64,000 bases of DNA from positions 175,460,056 to 175,524,055 of the forward strand of contig NC_071389.1 of NCBI RefSeq assembly GCF_022682495.2, in the 5' to 3' direction. This document shows positions 37,454 through 49,818 of this stretch, in pieces. This stretch comes from Desmodus rotundus (taxonomy: Eukaryota > Chordata > Mammalia > Chiroptera > Phyllostomidae). The notes under the pieces were generated by a model. The model searched no databases. It was not told the DNA's origin and saw only the letters and a list, made by a program, of their open reading frames with translations. Within the stretch, counting starts at the first letter, position 1. Every line of letters begins with the position of its first letter. The translations under genes were made by a program, and so were the position numbers.

Positions 37454-37487
<34 letters not shown>

Positions 37488-37515
37488 GCTGCCACCGTGC
37501 CGCCCAGCCTGGCAG
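37380..37515 (+). CDS. PLBD1: PLBD1 exon 1 coding part (signal peptide)
   Basis: ATG at 37380 opens 45 codons, MSCRSPDGRLPRPPAPAAPP onward, a Pro run, eleven Leu, then AATVPPSLA. One base of a split Glu codon precedes the donor GTGAGC at 37516. The layout (short basic N terminus, Pro run, Leu run, small residues) matches the N terminus of mammalian PLBD1. Ten of the eleven Leu codons are CTG at 37455-37484, a perfect trinucleotide repeat. An upstream in-frame ATG at 37278 would add 34 residues. I chose 37380 because it gives a conventional signal peptide and the usual family length. Antisense frames here (poly-Gln from CTG) are not genes. Confidence 0.88.
37455..37484 (+). repeat. (CTG)10 coding microsatellite in PLBD1 exon 1
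   Basis: Ten perfect CTG codons, preceded by CCG/CCA proline codons and followed by one TTG. It forms the hydrophobic core of the PLBD1 signal peptide. Confidence 0.97.
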
Positions 37516-37929
37516 GTGAGCAGAGGCGCCCGGGGAAAGGTCCCGCGCTGCCTGCCCGCGCTTCGCCGAGCCCCGGGGCCCGCCAAGTTTACTTCTAGCG
37601 AGCGTCCGGTTCTGAGTGGCCGCCAAGGAACGCGCTCCTGCGGGGGACTGACAGGGCTCGCTCTAGCGCTGTTGTGGCTCTGGGTTTGCCCGGGACAAGG
37701 GCATGGGGTGTGTGCTCCTGCGAACTTAAAAAGTGTTGGCCACAATTCTTGGCAGGCAAATCGGTTCGCTCCTCCAAGACTCGCTCGCCGAGGCCCGGCT
37801 GGTCCTCAAAGCGCCAGCCAAAGGACATCTAAATATATTTACTCGAATCATAGGGAGGTATGATTCCGGGCTACCACTCCTCTCCCCACTTCTTAATTGT
37901 CAGTAACTGGTTTAAAACGCTAAGAAACG

Positions 37930-38115
37930 CAACCTGGTACTGTCAGCTAGTATGTGTCAGGCAGTGTGCTAAAGGGATTTATGCTTTCCAACATAATGCT
38001 CACTATAGGATAATCTAAATTGCATTATTACCCCCACTCTACAGATGAGAAAATTTAAGTAATTTTTATATAGATAAACAGCATATGAAGGCAGAGCTGA
38101 AATGCTAAAAGGCAT
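37930..38115 (-). repeat. MIR SINE fossil, minus strand
   Basis: GTGTCAGGCAGTGTGCTAAA, CTCTACAGATGAGAAAAT and AGGCAGAGCTGAAATGCTA in order, the reverse of the MIR consensus. Confidence 0.7.
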
Positions 38116-39094
38116 TTACTTAACTATTCCCCTCTTGGCGAAACAGGTTTTGTCTTCTACAGGTATTGACACTTACCTGTACCTTTTGCAAAAACCAAAC
38201 AACAAAAGACAGGACTGGATTTGGCACTTTCACTCACTATGAATAAACTCAACGATAATTAAAGAACTTCAAAGACTTCAAAAGTAATTAAAGGATTTTG
38301 TTTAATCTTCTAAGCCCGTTTCTGTGTTGACCTTGCATGGGAATAACTGGGAGTTTAGGAGAGCACACCCCTTCCCAAACGAGTGTTCTGATTCTTGTTA
38401 CATCACCTTCCATCAGATTTCAAGACCTTAGTTTTCACAACTTGCCTGCATATTACTGTTCCATTCGTCCAGTCTTTCAAGCTGGCTGGGCTTCTGAGAG
38501 CAAAAGTGATGCAGCCACAGGCCTCAGACTAGATTTACCAGCACCTTCCCTTCCTTCCCAGGGCTGTGGAGATGGTGTTGGTGCCACGATTAGGCCCGGG
38601 AGACTGTTCATTCACACATACCTGGGGTGAGCTGGAGTGCCCGGATACGGAAAGGGTGTTTGTGTCTGGAACACTGTCTGACACTTTTCTCCCTTTTCTG
38701 TTCTTTCGTATTGTTGGGATTGTTTTAAATTTTCTGTAGATGGGGGGTGGGGCAGACTGAGGAGTGAGCGGGAGACACTGTTTATTCAAGAAGATACCAT
38801 CTGGAAAGAAGCTGCTTCTTAAACTGAGTTCCCCAAATGATAAATAAGCTGGGTCCAGGCCAGGTGGGTGGGGCGTCAAGGTGAGAGAGAGGGTATTTCT
38901 GCTACTGGCCTTCCTGACAACTCTCTGCCCAGCAATCCGGAAAGACTTCTTAACATGGAGTCAAGGACAGCCTGTGATGCCCATGCTGACTGTTCCAAAA
39001 AAATGTAATCTCGCTTTCCTTTGTTTTTCCCATATTCACCTGTTTTCCAACACAGGTTTTCGGCGCTTCGTCTGACCTTCTCTTAGACTGCAAA

Positions 39095-39215
39095 CTGAGG
39101 ACGGAGAACAGGGTCTTTGCGCCTCCTGCTTTTCACGTTGCCCCTGAGCACCCAGCTCAGTACTTTGAATTCAGTGTGTACATGATAGACACTGAAGGGA
39201 ATGCATTTTAATCTC
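39095..39215 (+). repeat. L2 LINE fossil (3' end)
   Basis: TTAGACTGCAAACTGAGGAC, ACAGGGTCTTTGCGCCTCC, then a CCCAGCTCAGTACTT block before a GATAGACACTGAAGGGAATG end. Confidence 0.55.
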
Positions 39216-40144
39216 CTTGGAATGAATTTTATATCCACTAAGATGCATCTCTTTACACATAAACAACTTCTTCAATTTTTTAAAACTACTTTTTACTGTA
39301 ATTATTCTAGAGATTGGCAAACAAGTACACGTCCATCCTAGCCATGTCTTCTAAACTATTACAAACTTTAGATGTGTAACAGCGTTGCTTTTACCTTTCC
39401 AGACTGGAAAGGCCCGTATTTGTTTTTAGGATGTCTCATATAATTTTTCTGAGTTGTTTGTATAGTGAAGTCAGGTTGTCACTAGGGGAAGGGACAGGTT
39501 GGTTGCTAAGAGACTTGAAGGATGGCATAGAAGCCTTGGTAAAACTGGTTCCAAACCTGACCCTCACACCTGCAGGGCTGGACTCCAGAAATTCCTTCTT
39601 TCCAGTGCTCCAGAACTGATCAGATATACGGAAGCTGATTCACCCTGATAAACACACAAGGCTATTAACCAAAATACCAGTTGTTAATTTTTAGCAGACT
39701 GGATGTTTGTGTAGCCTGCTCCAGCCATGTTCTTCTACTGAAACTACATGGGACAGATAATGTGAGGGGTTCTCAGGATGGAGGCCGGGCTCACCCAGTG
39801 AGACCTGACACTCGGGGCAGGGCATGGGCGCTCCTCCACCGACAGTGCCCGCCTGGCACGAACCTGACTGTGGGACACTGCCTTTTCTAGGCCTCCATGG
39901 CTCACCGGTGCCCACTTGAGACTAACAGATTGCCTCTCAAGATAGGTAATACCTCTGTGTCGTTGTCAAGGGGTTTGCTGTCCTAGGAGTCTTTCAGTCT
40001 CCTTACGGTGACTCAGCAGCCTTTGGCTGAGACCAATCTCAACTGCTTCTTTAACTCTGAAGACATTCCTATTTCCAAATCACTGAGGTGGTTGCTCCAT
40101 ATGTTCACTCTATGGCTGTTCTTCATTTTTTGAAGTACAGTGTT

Positions 40145-40335
40145 AGAGAGATAGTATGGAATTCCATAAACAGAAACTACGGAGCCACACTGCCCGCGTT
40201 TGAATCCTGGCTGTAGTACTGACTGTGTGACTTTAAGTAAATTATGTAATTGCTCTATGCCTCAATTTCCTAATCTGTAAAATGGGTATTCTAATACTAT
40301 CTGCCTCATAAAGTGGTCATGAGGAACAGTGCCTG
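40145..40335 (+). repeat. MIR SINE
   Basis: Well-preserved MIR order: GTTTGAATCCTGGCTGTAGT, GTGTGACTTTAAGTAAATTA, CCTCAATTTCCTAATCTGTA and AAATGGGTATTCTAATACTA. Confidence 0.85.
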
Positions 40336-40344
40336 GCTATATAC

Positions 40345-41215
40345 AGTAGGGGCTGTATATGATCATATGCCACAATGACATTTTACTTAACTGCATATAC
40401 AATGGTGGTCCCATGAGATTATAGTGGACGTGAAAAATTCCTCCTGCCTGGTGATATCGTACCCACTGTAACTCACAGTGCAACTCCTCACACAGATTAT
40501 TGTGTTACACTTGCCTCCAAGGTGTGGCACAGTACCATGCTGTACAGGTTTGTAGTGTAGGAACTACAGGGGCACAGAATTTGTCACCCCCAAACATGCC
40601 TATTTGGCATAAGGATTATTTTAGGTTGGTTAATTTAAGAAACAGCAGACTTAGGAGAAGTTTTAAAACCAAGTAGAAGTGACCCTTTCTAAAAGGCATT
40701 TACATCTGTTAGGGAAAACTCCATTTGTCTCCCTCACAGAGGGACCTTATCTTCAGAAATTCTTACCAATGCAGAAGGCAATAACTTAAATTTGCATAAC
40801 AACCTGACCCTTGATACACTGTGCTTTTCCTGGTAACTGTCCCTCACTGAACCCCCCCACCCCAACACCTTCTTTTGTCTTCAGCTGAAGATGGTATTTA
40901 AAGTGGTTGCTTCAGCCATTTTGGTGAATAACTCAGTTTTTCTGGGTCTCTCCTATGTATATAGAGGTATATGTGTTATAAGACTTTTGTTTTTCTCTTT
41001 TTAATCTGGTTTTTATTTCCGGGATGGTTCAGTCAAGAATCCAGAAGAGTAGAAGGAAAATTATCTTTCTCCCCTGCAGAATAATAGCCTTAGGTATGTG
41101 GTCAGCTGTACCAGCCATGTTTGTGTGAGTGAAGTCTGTCATATTTGCACAATGACCAAGCCATTTTTTGACAGATTTCTCAGAATGTAAATATCTCCGT
41201 TGTTCAGTCATGCAT
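40345..41215 (+). mobile_element. Tigger-like DNA transposon fossil split by an LTR
   Basis: The left part at 40345-40572 has ACAATGGTGGTCCCATGAGA and GCTGTACAGGTTTGTAGTGT. The right part at 41082-41215 has TGTTTGTGTGAGTGAAGTCT, TTTGCACAATGACCAAG and an end CAGTCATGCATTAC. Together they read as one element once the intervening LTR is removed. Confidence 0.65.
40573..41081 (+). mobile_element. ERV-type LTR nested in the Tigger-like element
   Basis: Begins near GGCACAGAATTTGTCACCCC and ends near AGTCAAGAATCCAGAAGAG then CTCCCCTGCA, an LTR-like layout related to the one at 12338-12850. No internal retroviral sequence. Confidence 0.55.
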
Positions 41216-42236
41216 TACTATAGTTGAGCAGCTGTTATTACTGGCCATTGGAGTTACTTTTCTATGAAAAGGCATCAGGGATCTCTTGATTAAGCAACCA
41301 AGATGGCAGATGATCATCTATGTGCTATGATGTAATAATTTATACAATCAGGGTTTTTCCTTAGTCGTGGCCCAGAATTTTGGGGATTTGAGGTATACAC
41401 ATTAAGCAGATGTTTCAGAAAACAGTGAACAGTTTCCTTGGTCACTTTCCGTGGTTAGAACTGTCTGACTAAAATCACCTTGCTTGCTTCAGTCATGACT
41501 GCTTTAGAACCTTCCAGCTCTTCTCCGTCTTTCTGAGCCTCACCAAGTCTTCCTACAGCGCGTCCCCACTGTCTGGGTATGCCAGACCCTAAAGAAGTAC
41601 TCTCTGTGAACTCAGATGCTTTCTTGTGCGCTCCCTATATCAGTTTGTTTATTAAAATGTATACAACTTTTGGGAGAAGTGCTATTCATTTCTATTATTA
41701 AACCTTATTTCCTGGTCCTTCTGGAAATGTGAATCTGATAGCAAAAATCAAAAACTTTCTCCAGAAGAAAATTTAAAAAAAGACTTCCTTCAGTCTTTAA
41801 ATTGAAATAGAACATTTTAAAAGTCATTTTTCATGGCGATTACTTTTTATAATACATAAACTATGAATCATGTGAATTTCCTCTTGGCACTTTGTTCTGA
41901 CGTGGAAGAGCAGATTTTTGTTTTCATATGTCTTTAGGCATTGTTTTTACTTTTGTACCTGTTATCTTTTGCTTTGTTGAATTCCAAATTTTAAAGCATT
42001 ACCTATTGAGATAGCAGATGAGCTGGCCGCACCGATAATAGAATGAATCTCAAAGAATTTATTTTGTTCAGTATTGTAAGGTTTTTTAATGCATTTAAGC
42101 TTCATCTTTTTTTTTTTTTTAAATGGAGGATGTTCCAGTTGCTCATAACTTACATTCCACAATCTTTTGAAAGTTTAGCTTTAAGATGTGGCTAGAAAAT
42201 CATTAATGTTATTATGTAGTTTGTGTTAGCAGTGAA

Positions 42237-42990
42237 TGTCAGACCTCAGTCCTTGAGTTTAGCTAAGAAAGAGTTCAGAACCAAGAACTCCAGTGAAGGA
42301 GAAAGTTTATTTAGAAAGTCACAGAGGTAGAAGAGATGAGCCATCTGGGCTGTGTGGACTCTGGAGACAAGTTACAGAGGTGAAAGAAGGGTGCTTGGAG
42401 CTTAGGAGAAAGGCAGCAAGGGCACATGCCTGAACAAAGAGTGGGGGAAAGACTCAGGGGTGCTCTAGAGGAGACAGCACCTGCACTGACTGGGTCACTC
42501 AGCTTAAGGATTTTTATCTGTTTTCCGAAGGTGAGGATTTTAGAGGAGGTTGCTCAGGAGGATCTCAATAGAATATTCATCACTTTTCAGGTGTGTCATT
42601 TCAGGGTCATAGTCTCTACTGATTGGCTGGCGCTAGGCTAGAGGATGGTTAGTCATTGCAGCTGGTCCTGATGTCAGCCATGGCATTGCTCCCTCGGTTT
42701 TGCTGCTTTTCTGGGCCTGGAGCTGAAACAGCTCAGGCCTGGAAGTTACCTGTAGTTTGACCAAATTCTGTCTCTGTGGTCAACAGACCCCAGACTTTGT
42801 TCCTAAGATTTTTTGATGCTGATCAGAACCTCACTGACCTGAGGGCTTAATGCTTAAGGGCGTGACCATGCAAGGGAGAAGGGAGAAGGAGGCAGGTGGG
42901 TCAGAGTACTGGATGGGGCCAGTTTCCCCATTCTGCTTGCCAAGGAGTTTTCCTAACTTCTTACTATTCTTCCTCATTTATGCTGTTGAT
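42237..42990 (-). mobile_element. ERV-type LTR, probably solo, minus strand
   Basis: On the minus strand, AATAAACTTTCTCCTTCACT (about 42312-42293) is followed by GTTCTTGGTTCTGAACTC and an end CTGAGGTCTGACA at 42237. This is a classical polyadenylation plus U5 structure ending in CA. The 5' end toward 42990 is approximate. No coding remnant lies beside it. Confidence 0.65.
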
Positions 42991-43189
42991 TGAAAGGCAC
43001 AGCCTTGCTCTAAAATTTGTCAGCCTCGCTAATGCAGTTACAATTCCAACATAAGGTAATATAGAGTTATTCAAACCATCATTTGCAAACCTAGTGTACC
43101 AAAATTCTAATTTGCAATTAGAAATCAAGAATTAATATACTGCACACTTGATAAAAATCTGTCTCTAAGTGTGACCTTCACAGCTAGTG

Positions 43190-43345
43190 TGATAGTTTGC
43201 ATTGAGGCAGCCACATAATCAATAAAGCATTGTGTTAGACCCAAGGAAGCTGATACAAAGAAATACGCAACACCTCTTCCTGATTTTCAAGGACCTTATA
43301 ATCAAATTTATTGGACCAAATTCATACAAATACACATAACCAAAA
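43190..43345 (+). repeat. L2-like LINE fossil
   Basis: CATTGTGTTAGACCCAAGGA, TCAAGGACCTTATAATCAAA; weak resemblance to the L2 3' region. Confidence 0.4.
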
Positions 43346-44629
43346 AGTAATCTAGGTAAAGAGTAAGCTAAGAGAGCCAAATTAGAATGGGGCTAAATTG
43401 GCTTTCTGTTGGTAAGACTTTTGGCAAAACCTCTGATTTAATCCCGTAATGAAGAATAGGTTTGTTTTGAGGGGAAGAAGGAAAGGAATCGTTTTAGTTT
43501 CAGGCAAATACATAGCATTCTTCTGCATTAGTGTTTTGTTGATTTGGGGCTACTTTTTAAAATCTATATCCTTTTCTATTTACCAAATGTATCAGGTACA
43601 TTATGCATCCCACCTCACATCCTCTCACCTGCCTTTTATTCTAAATAGCTTCCTACAGGTGTAACCTGAAGCACCTCCACTCAGTGACATTGCAGGATTC
43701 CCTTGCTTTCTGACTCAGAGCTTCTCTGAAATCATAACCATTTAGCACTGGGGCACATGCAGACCAGGGAGTGAGGGATTAACACTGCATAGGACAACCT
43801 TTGACTTATGCAGTGGGGAGCCGGTGGATAAATGCTCCCTCTTCCATCCCCCGTATAGGACCTTCAGAGGCTTATTCTACACACTTTCTTGGACCATCTC
43901 AGAATGCATCCTTATGGTAGCTTTCCCTCATTCCCTGTTTTATTCCACCAGTCCCCTGTTCCTGTTCCCTGGGAACACTCCCCAAAATAATCCGATTTCT
44001 TTCATGAGAGCTGAAACTCCTACTTATATAATGTTGTTGCCTGGAGATTGTTTATTCATGAATCAGCTATTTTCTTAGTGATTCTGATGAAAAGTCAAAG
44101 GAAATCTAAAAACCAAATATTAATTTGAGAACCATTTTGAAGAAGGGAAGGGCAATGCCAAGTGCACAGAGAGAGAGATCATGAGAGACTACACTCAGTG
44201 GCCATAAAAGAGAAAAGGAATTCAAGGATCAGAATCGGTGAACTATTAGCTAAACCCAATCTGAATAGATTAAATTGCAATCTTAATCTTTTTACATTTT
44301 CTTTCACATATTCAGAACCTCTGCTCTGTCATGTTTCTTTCTCTTTTTCTCTAGCTTACTGAATATATTAGCCAAAATTGTATTGCTCAGGGCTCAATAC
44401 CACTTACTCTATCATAAATGAGGTATTAGGAAAATTGGGCCCCAAATATGGGAGAGAGTGATTTAAATCATTTATGAGTGTTTTACAAATTCTAAGACCG
44501 AGTTAGGGTTTTTCTTTTAACTGAAGGCAACTAACTCATAGAAAATATTAGAATATACAAGTAAATAAAATAAAACTTGAAATGATTGTGCTTCTTCCAT
44601 CTTTATTTATAGAATACCCTGATTTTATA

Positions 44630-45000
44630 GAGTAACATTCCCATTCATTCAATTATTATTTATCAACCGTGTTGATGTTGAGAATGTTGCTGTAAAAAAA
44701 TGTTTAAATCTTACTCTCCACTTCCACAACTCTAGAGAAAATATCAATACACGGCGCTTGTCCTGTGAGCAGCTGAACCATTCTCTAGGCTCCTTACCTG
44801 AACTTGAAGACATATTGTAATTACTTCAGTTATTTTAGTCTACCTTCTGTGAATGTTATGATAAACTTCACTGTCATTTCAAGAACACACACAAGTAAAC
44901 TAGATTCACAGAAGCATTATTGTGCCAGGCACAGGGATTCCAGAACATGCGGTGGCAAGCAGAAGCAGTCCTGCCTTCGGAGAGCTTGTGTAAAGCTAGG
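44630..45000 (+). repeat. L2-like LINE fossil
   Basis: CCATTCATTCAATTATTATT followed later by TTGTGCCAGGCACAGGGATT and CCTTCGGAGAGCTTGTGT, consistent with L2. The middle is diverged. Confidence 0.45.
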
Positions 45001-46439
45001 TTAGGATTCCAATTATGTAATGTTTCTCTACTTCTTGGTATTATACTTTTTACATCATCTACTTCCTAACATGGATATTTTTTAAAAAAATTATAATGGC
45101 TTAAAAGCTATTAAAGGATTTAAGAAAAAAAATTGTGTAGTGCTGGGAAAAGCAGAAAGAGATAGATACATGGAGAAAACATCGAGGAATAGAAGACATC
45201 AATTAGGGGTGAATCGAGAAACTCAGATTTTGGCGTAATTCTCAAAGCATCTGCTAAATTGGTCAGCTTGTTAGCAGCAAATTTTTATCATTGAATTCTC
45301 ATGAGAACTGGGTAGGGGACTTTCATGCATGAGGACAAACTAGTGTCAAAAAGCACAGATTTGCAGACGTTTATTATTTGTGGTCAGGAAGTTAGGGGAA
45401 GTGTGGTAGTACCTGTAACAATGAAAGCACAGCCCTTGAGTGCTCAGATTGAGAACAAGCCAAGTTTATAGCCAAAGGAGCTACTGGAACGGAAAACGAA
45501 GGGAAGTGAAGGTCAGGATGCTGGATGAGAAATACCAACATTTCAGAGAAGGGAACAAAGTTAAAAATCATGTTTTGTGGGCACAACTGAAAGAGAAGAG
45601 ACTGACAAGCGTTACCTTCCTCTTTCACGGTTCCTGTTTGTGACCCCACCCTTGCTGCAGCCATTTGTGGCTGTTTCTTATTTAGTCCTGCGTTTCATTT
45701 CCCTACAGACTCACTGGAGGTGAGGGTAGCAGAGAATGTGAGGGAAAGGCTAGGAAGAGCTGAGGCTATGGCATTTGTGGTCCCAAATCAACTTGGAAGG
45801 CAGATTTATTTATTGTACTTTGGAGGTGAAGAAGGGAAGTTTCTATGGATACTGCCCACAACTGTCAAATTGTGGCCAATTTGTGACTTTATTAATAATC
45901 GGGCTATTTGCCGTCAGGAGTTTGTTGACAAAGTGTTCCGCCCGTCTACCTGGGACAGTCAGTGTCATTACCTCCACTTAACCACTTTTAAAGAAAGTCT
46001 ACCGCTGTGGTCACGATGCTCTGAGATTACGATTGTACTTTTAGTGCTTATTTGACAGACAGTCGTTACCTCAAAAAACCAAAGCGGTGAATCGGTGAAT
46101 CACTTTTGAATTTAATCTGAGCTGGAATTTCTAGTATTTTAACCACTAAACCTCCGTATGTCCAAAGCTATACTTCTGTTCCTTCCCAGACCTATTCCCC
46201 ACCTGCTGCCTTTCTCAGTGAATGACACAACATGCATCCAACTCCGGTTCTGAGTCCCAACCTAGAACCCGAGAGTCATTCTGGCCTCCTCCCCTCTTTG
46301 ATGACCAGAATGTAAAGTTTGTCTTTAACCTGAGCAGCTGTGCAATGGTTTCTTAGGCAGAGAAACAAACGCAATATATACCCTACCCTTTCTCCCTTTC
46401 TTTTTTCTGGTTTTTCTTTCTTTTCCTAAGTCTCTCTGC

Positions 46440-47500
46440 CTTTCACAAATATTTGCTGAGTATCTGTTACCGGCCGGGCACCATACCTAATGCCAAGGAA
46501 ACAGTTTGGGGCTTCAGGGGTTCATAGGCTAGGAGCAAGGGCAGGAGTGTAAGTTATAGTACGAAGTAATGAGACCTAAAGATGTATGTACCAGGTACAT
46601 GGAGCTTGTAGAGCAAGTCAGCCCCTTCAAAGGGGTGCTGCTTCCTGAGTCTAAAATAGCACTAGACTGCTATTTGAGATTGCTAGGTGGCTAACAAGAG
46701 AGACACTCTCAGGCAGAGGAAGGGGCGTCTGCGAGGCTGCAGTGGTGTGTAACTGTTTCCAGATCGCAGAGCACCAGGGGCGGCAGGTGAAGCTGGTGGG
46801 TAGGCAAGCAGGATCCAGGTCATGAAGACAGATAGAATAAGCTAAAGAAGTTTATTTCTAGGCAATAAAAGCCACTGAAGTTTTTCAGTGGTCAAGTAAA
46901 CAAATCGGTCTTGTAGTTTAGAAAGGTCACTGTGGCAGAGTATGAAGAATGGACTCTGAAAAGTCCTCTTTAAAGTTTAGGCCGGTTGTGATATCTAAAG
47001 AGGAGAAGCAAAGACTGGTGGGAGAGATATTTAGGATATTTCGGTTAACCATGACTTACGTGAGAGAGGGGAGGCCTGCCCGGACTTGGGTTTCAGGCTG
47101 AAAAATCATGGAGACAGCGGAAGATGGAAGGTGGGTTGGAAGAGAATGTGAGTTTTGTTTGGAATGTTTTGAATTTTTAGTGCTTATAGAGTCATCCAGA
47201 CGGTGTTGTAAGTATGGTACGGTCTATGACAGCCAGAGGAGGAGGAAATTCAGAAGAGAGTGTTGTCCCAGACACATGGGAGGAAAGAGTTTTAACTTGG
47301 TCACCAGAGTTGAACACTTTCAGACGTTCATGTGACATTGGGATTCAAGGATTTCATTCGCGATGCAGCCAGAGCAATGCTGTCAGCGTGGTGGGCACGG
47401 ATGCCAGCCCGCCCCAGGCCGAAGTGTGGAAACTGAGGGAGTGAAGTGGGTGGAGCCAGGAGCTGAGCCTGTCATGGCCAGAACTCTATCACCGGCACCT
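46440..47500 (+). repeat. L2 LINE fossil, long
   Basis: ACAAATATTTGCTGAGTATC, CCGGGCACCATACCTAATGC, AGAAAGGTCACTGTGGCAGA and further GA-rich words follow the recalled L2 3' order over about 1 kb. The right part is uncertain. Confidence 0.5.
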
Positions 47501-48357
47501 AGTGATACAGTGTGCTCTACAACTTTGCAATAATTTTATGAAGGGAGAGACTCCAGCAGTAGCTAAAGCTGCTCCCAGAATGTAGAGAGAGCTTCTGTGG
47601 CAGCTTTGCTTTGATCTGTATGTCAATAGAACATTTAAATTTACTAGAGGGGGAGGGGCCACCACAGAGAGAGAACTTTAGGGTGCTGGACCAAGAAGAT
47701 ATAGGGTGGAATAAAGTTCCTAACAAAGGTGAGAGGGGTGGGGTCCAGAGCACGCCTGGGTAGAGGGATTAAAGTGAACAGGAAGAGAGACATGAATACA
47801 GGATCTGTGAGGGTGAATTCACAAAATTATGGAGAACGTGAGGACATCACAAGTGGTAGTTTTTATTTATTTTTTTTGCTCAATAGGAATCTAATGTCAT
47901 GTAAGAATTAAGCAGGAAAAATAGGATACGGAGCTAGAGAATATGAATGCTTTGACCCAGCTGCTGAGCGGAATGGAAGGCCCTGCCGACCTGGGACGTG
48001 AACTCTGTCCTTGGCTGAATGAGGAAGTGGGCAAGGGCTCCAGCTCTGGCCTGGCCGCTATCCCATCTCTCAGGATGGAGCCCGTATGGAGGAAACCACC
48101 TCCATGATGTTATAACCACACCTCTACAAACTTCAACTGATATTTTTATTGTGGGCTGATCCCCCTTGATTAAGGCTCTGGTTTTTCCCCCCTTGCAACA
48201 AAGACAAACTACAGTGGCAGATTTCCCAATTCATTAGAATGGAATTCTTTAAGAAGCAAATGTGTTGGAATTGTTTACATATGCATAATAAAAGAAAAAT
48301 GCATAATAAAATCAGTTGAATGGCATCCTATCATTGTTCCCTTGTCTTTTCTTCCAG

Positions 48358-48577
48358 AAGTCTCCTATGCAACTGTATACTGGATACCTGCTGAAAAGAC
48401 AGTGCATGTCAAAAATGTGCTGGACAAGAGTGGGGATGCCTATGGCTTTTATAATAACTCTGTGAACACCACAGGCTGGGGTGTCCTGGAGATCAAAGCG
48501 GGGTATGGTTCTCAGACTCTGAGCAACGAGGTCATCATGTTTGTGGCTGGCTTCTTGGAGGGTTACCTCACTGCCAC
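48358..48577 (+). CDS. PLBD1: PLBD1 exon 2
   Basis: The acceptor is TTTTCTTCCAG, ending at 48357, after a clear pyrimidine tract. The donor GTAAGT starts at 48578. Two bases complete Glu46, then 72 codons begin [19 protein letters not shown] and end FLEGYLTA, plus two bases of Thr119. Two N-glycosylation sequons sit in [10 protein letters not shown]. This is the first folded segment of the mature protein and matches PLBD1 of other mammals closely, with no stop or frameshift. Confidence 0.97.
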
Positions 48578-49657
48578 GTAAGTACCCCAGCACCTCAAGG
48601 TGGAGAACTATCAGGCGACCTCTATCTCTTTGTCCAACGGTGTAGCCCTTGCCTTCTGGCATTGTACAGTGATGGCTGAACGAATGTACATTAGCAGCTG
48701 TAGTGGTATCTCCTACGATAGAAACAGAACTCCATTTGTACACTTAGTCAGTACCTGCCTACAAGGAACAAAGCCCCCAGTTGCGGAACTGTTTAGTTCT
48801 CATGGCACGTACTTTGTAAATCTTGCCTTGTCCTGGAACGGTTTTAAGAGACAGCTAAGCCATCTCATCCTACTAGTTATTTATTGTCCAGCAGAAAACA
48901 AATAGGAGGCGGAGTGACTCTTCAAGAACCGCAAAACAAGAGAAGATTAATTAAAAAGAAAACATAAGAGCATTTATTTTCAACAGTCTTAGAACAATAC
49001 TTTCAAGTGGGTAAGGAGATTTTAAATTGAAATTTTAAAATTTGAAATTGATTTTAAATTCAAATTCCAGTTCTATTGTTCCTTGGTTCTTGTGTCCTTC
49101 ATCTTATAAAAATAAGAAAAATGCAGTTAATGGTAATGCAGACAGGACTCATTTGTTTAAGAGAAAAGCTCTTTAAGGAAGGGAAAGTTGCAACCCATTT
49201 AATCAAGCCTCAGTCTTTCTTTGCTACGAAGTGTCTGGATGAGTTGGCTGTCTATTTTTAACGTGCTGTGACCTAGATTATCGAGGGCCGTCTACCCAAA
49301 CCTCAGTCTGCGCTTTTACCGCCCTAGTCACAGTAAGTGCAGTGCAATCTTATTGGCTTCTGCATTCTGGAGATTATATCCGGTGTTGGATGACTGGTTA
49401 TTAAGTTCTGGCTGCTCTTTTTCAATTTAAACTAGAAATTCCCATTTTTGTTTTTATACCAAATTTTTGTTACCCTACCATTGGAGTATACTACTCAGAG
49501 GTGTATAAAACTTTATTAACTGAGTAAGATATTAAAAACATGTTTCTGACTTGTACAATCTGAACTTTTTGTCTTTCATTCCAAATCTTTATCTACTTTT
49601 GTATTCACTCATTTGATTACATTATTTGAATTGAGTTGCAAATTTGGAGAAATAATT

Positions 49658-49818
49658 GTTATTGATTGGTTGGAGAGAGAGAGAGAAGCAATGACTTGTT
49701 GCTCCACCCATCCGTGCTTTCACTGGTTGATTCTTGTGTGTGCCCTGACTGGGGATTGAACTCACAACCTTGGCATATTGGGACAACATTCTAACCAACT
49801 GAGTTACCTGGCCAGGGC
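49658..49818 (-). mobile_element. Ves SINE, minus strand
   Basis: Reverse order: GAGAGAGAGAGAAGC, GTGTGCCCTGACTGGGGATT, GTTACCTGGCCAGGGC. The duplication is TGGAGAAATAATT (49645-49657) versus TGGAGAAGTAATT (49819-49831). Confidence 0.94.

Larger units (their letters stand above)
37060..37800 (+). promoter_or_regulatory. PLBD1: PLBD1 CpG-island promoter region
   Basis: A GC- and CpG-rich block around exon 1 with no TATA box by eye, in contrast to AT-rich flanks. An E-box CACGTG lies at 37203-37208 in the context GCCACGTGAG, similar to the lysosomal CLEAR/TFEB site. An ETS/PU.1-like AAAAGGAAGTT lies at 37252-37262. PLBD1 encodes a lysosomal/secreted hydrolase that is strong in myeloid cells, so both sites are plausible, but this is inference. 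The transcription start is not determined. Confidence 0.75.
37516..48357 (+). other. PLBD1: PLBD1 intron 1 (10.8 kb)
   Basis: Contents recognised are MIR (37930-38115, minus), an L2 3' end (about 39095-39215), MIR (40145-40335), a Tigger-like element with a nested LTR (40345-41215), an LTR (42237-42990), and L2 fragments (about 43190-43345, 44630-45000, 46440-47500). The remaining stretches (38120-39090, 39220-40140, 41340-42230, 43350-44620, 45000-46430, 47500-48340) show nothing I can assign. Confidence 0.8.

Noticed and set aside
37046..37745. Minus-strand frames with poly-Gln or poly-Ala/Ser, up to 173 codons
   Set aside because: They are the complement of the PLBD1 exon 1 CTG/CCG repeats and CpG island. 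GC-rich DNA has few stops, and no splice or coding support is visible.
45720..46055. 111-codon plus-strand frame in PLBD1 intron 1
   Set aside because: It looks protein-like at first but has no recognised motif, lies inside an intron on the sense strand, and lacks exon signals.
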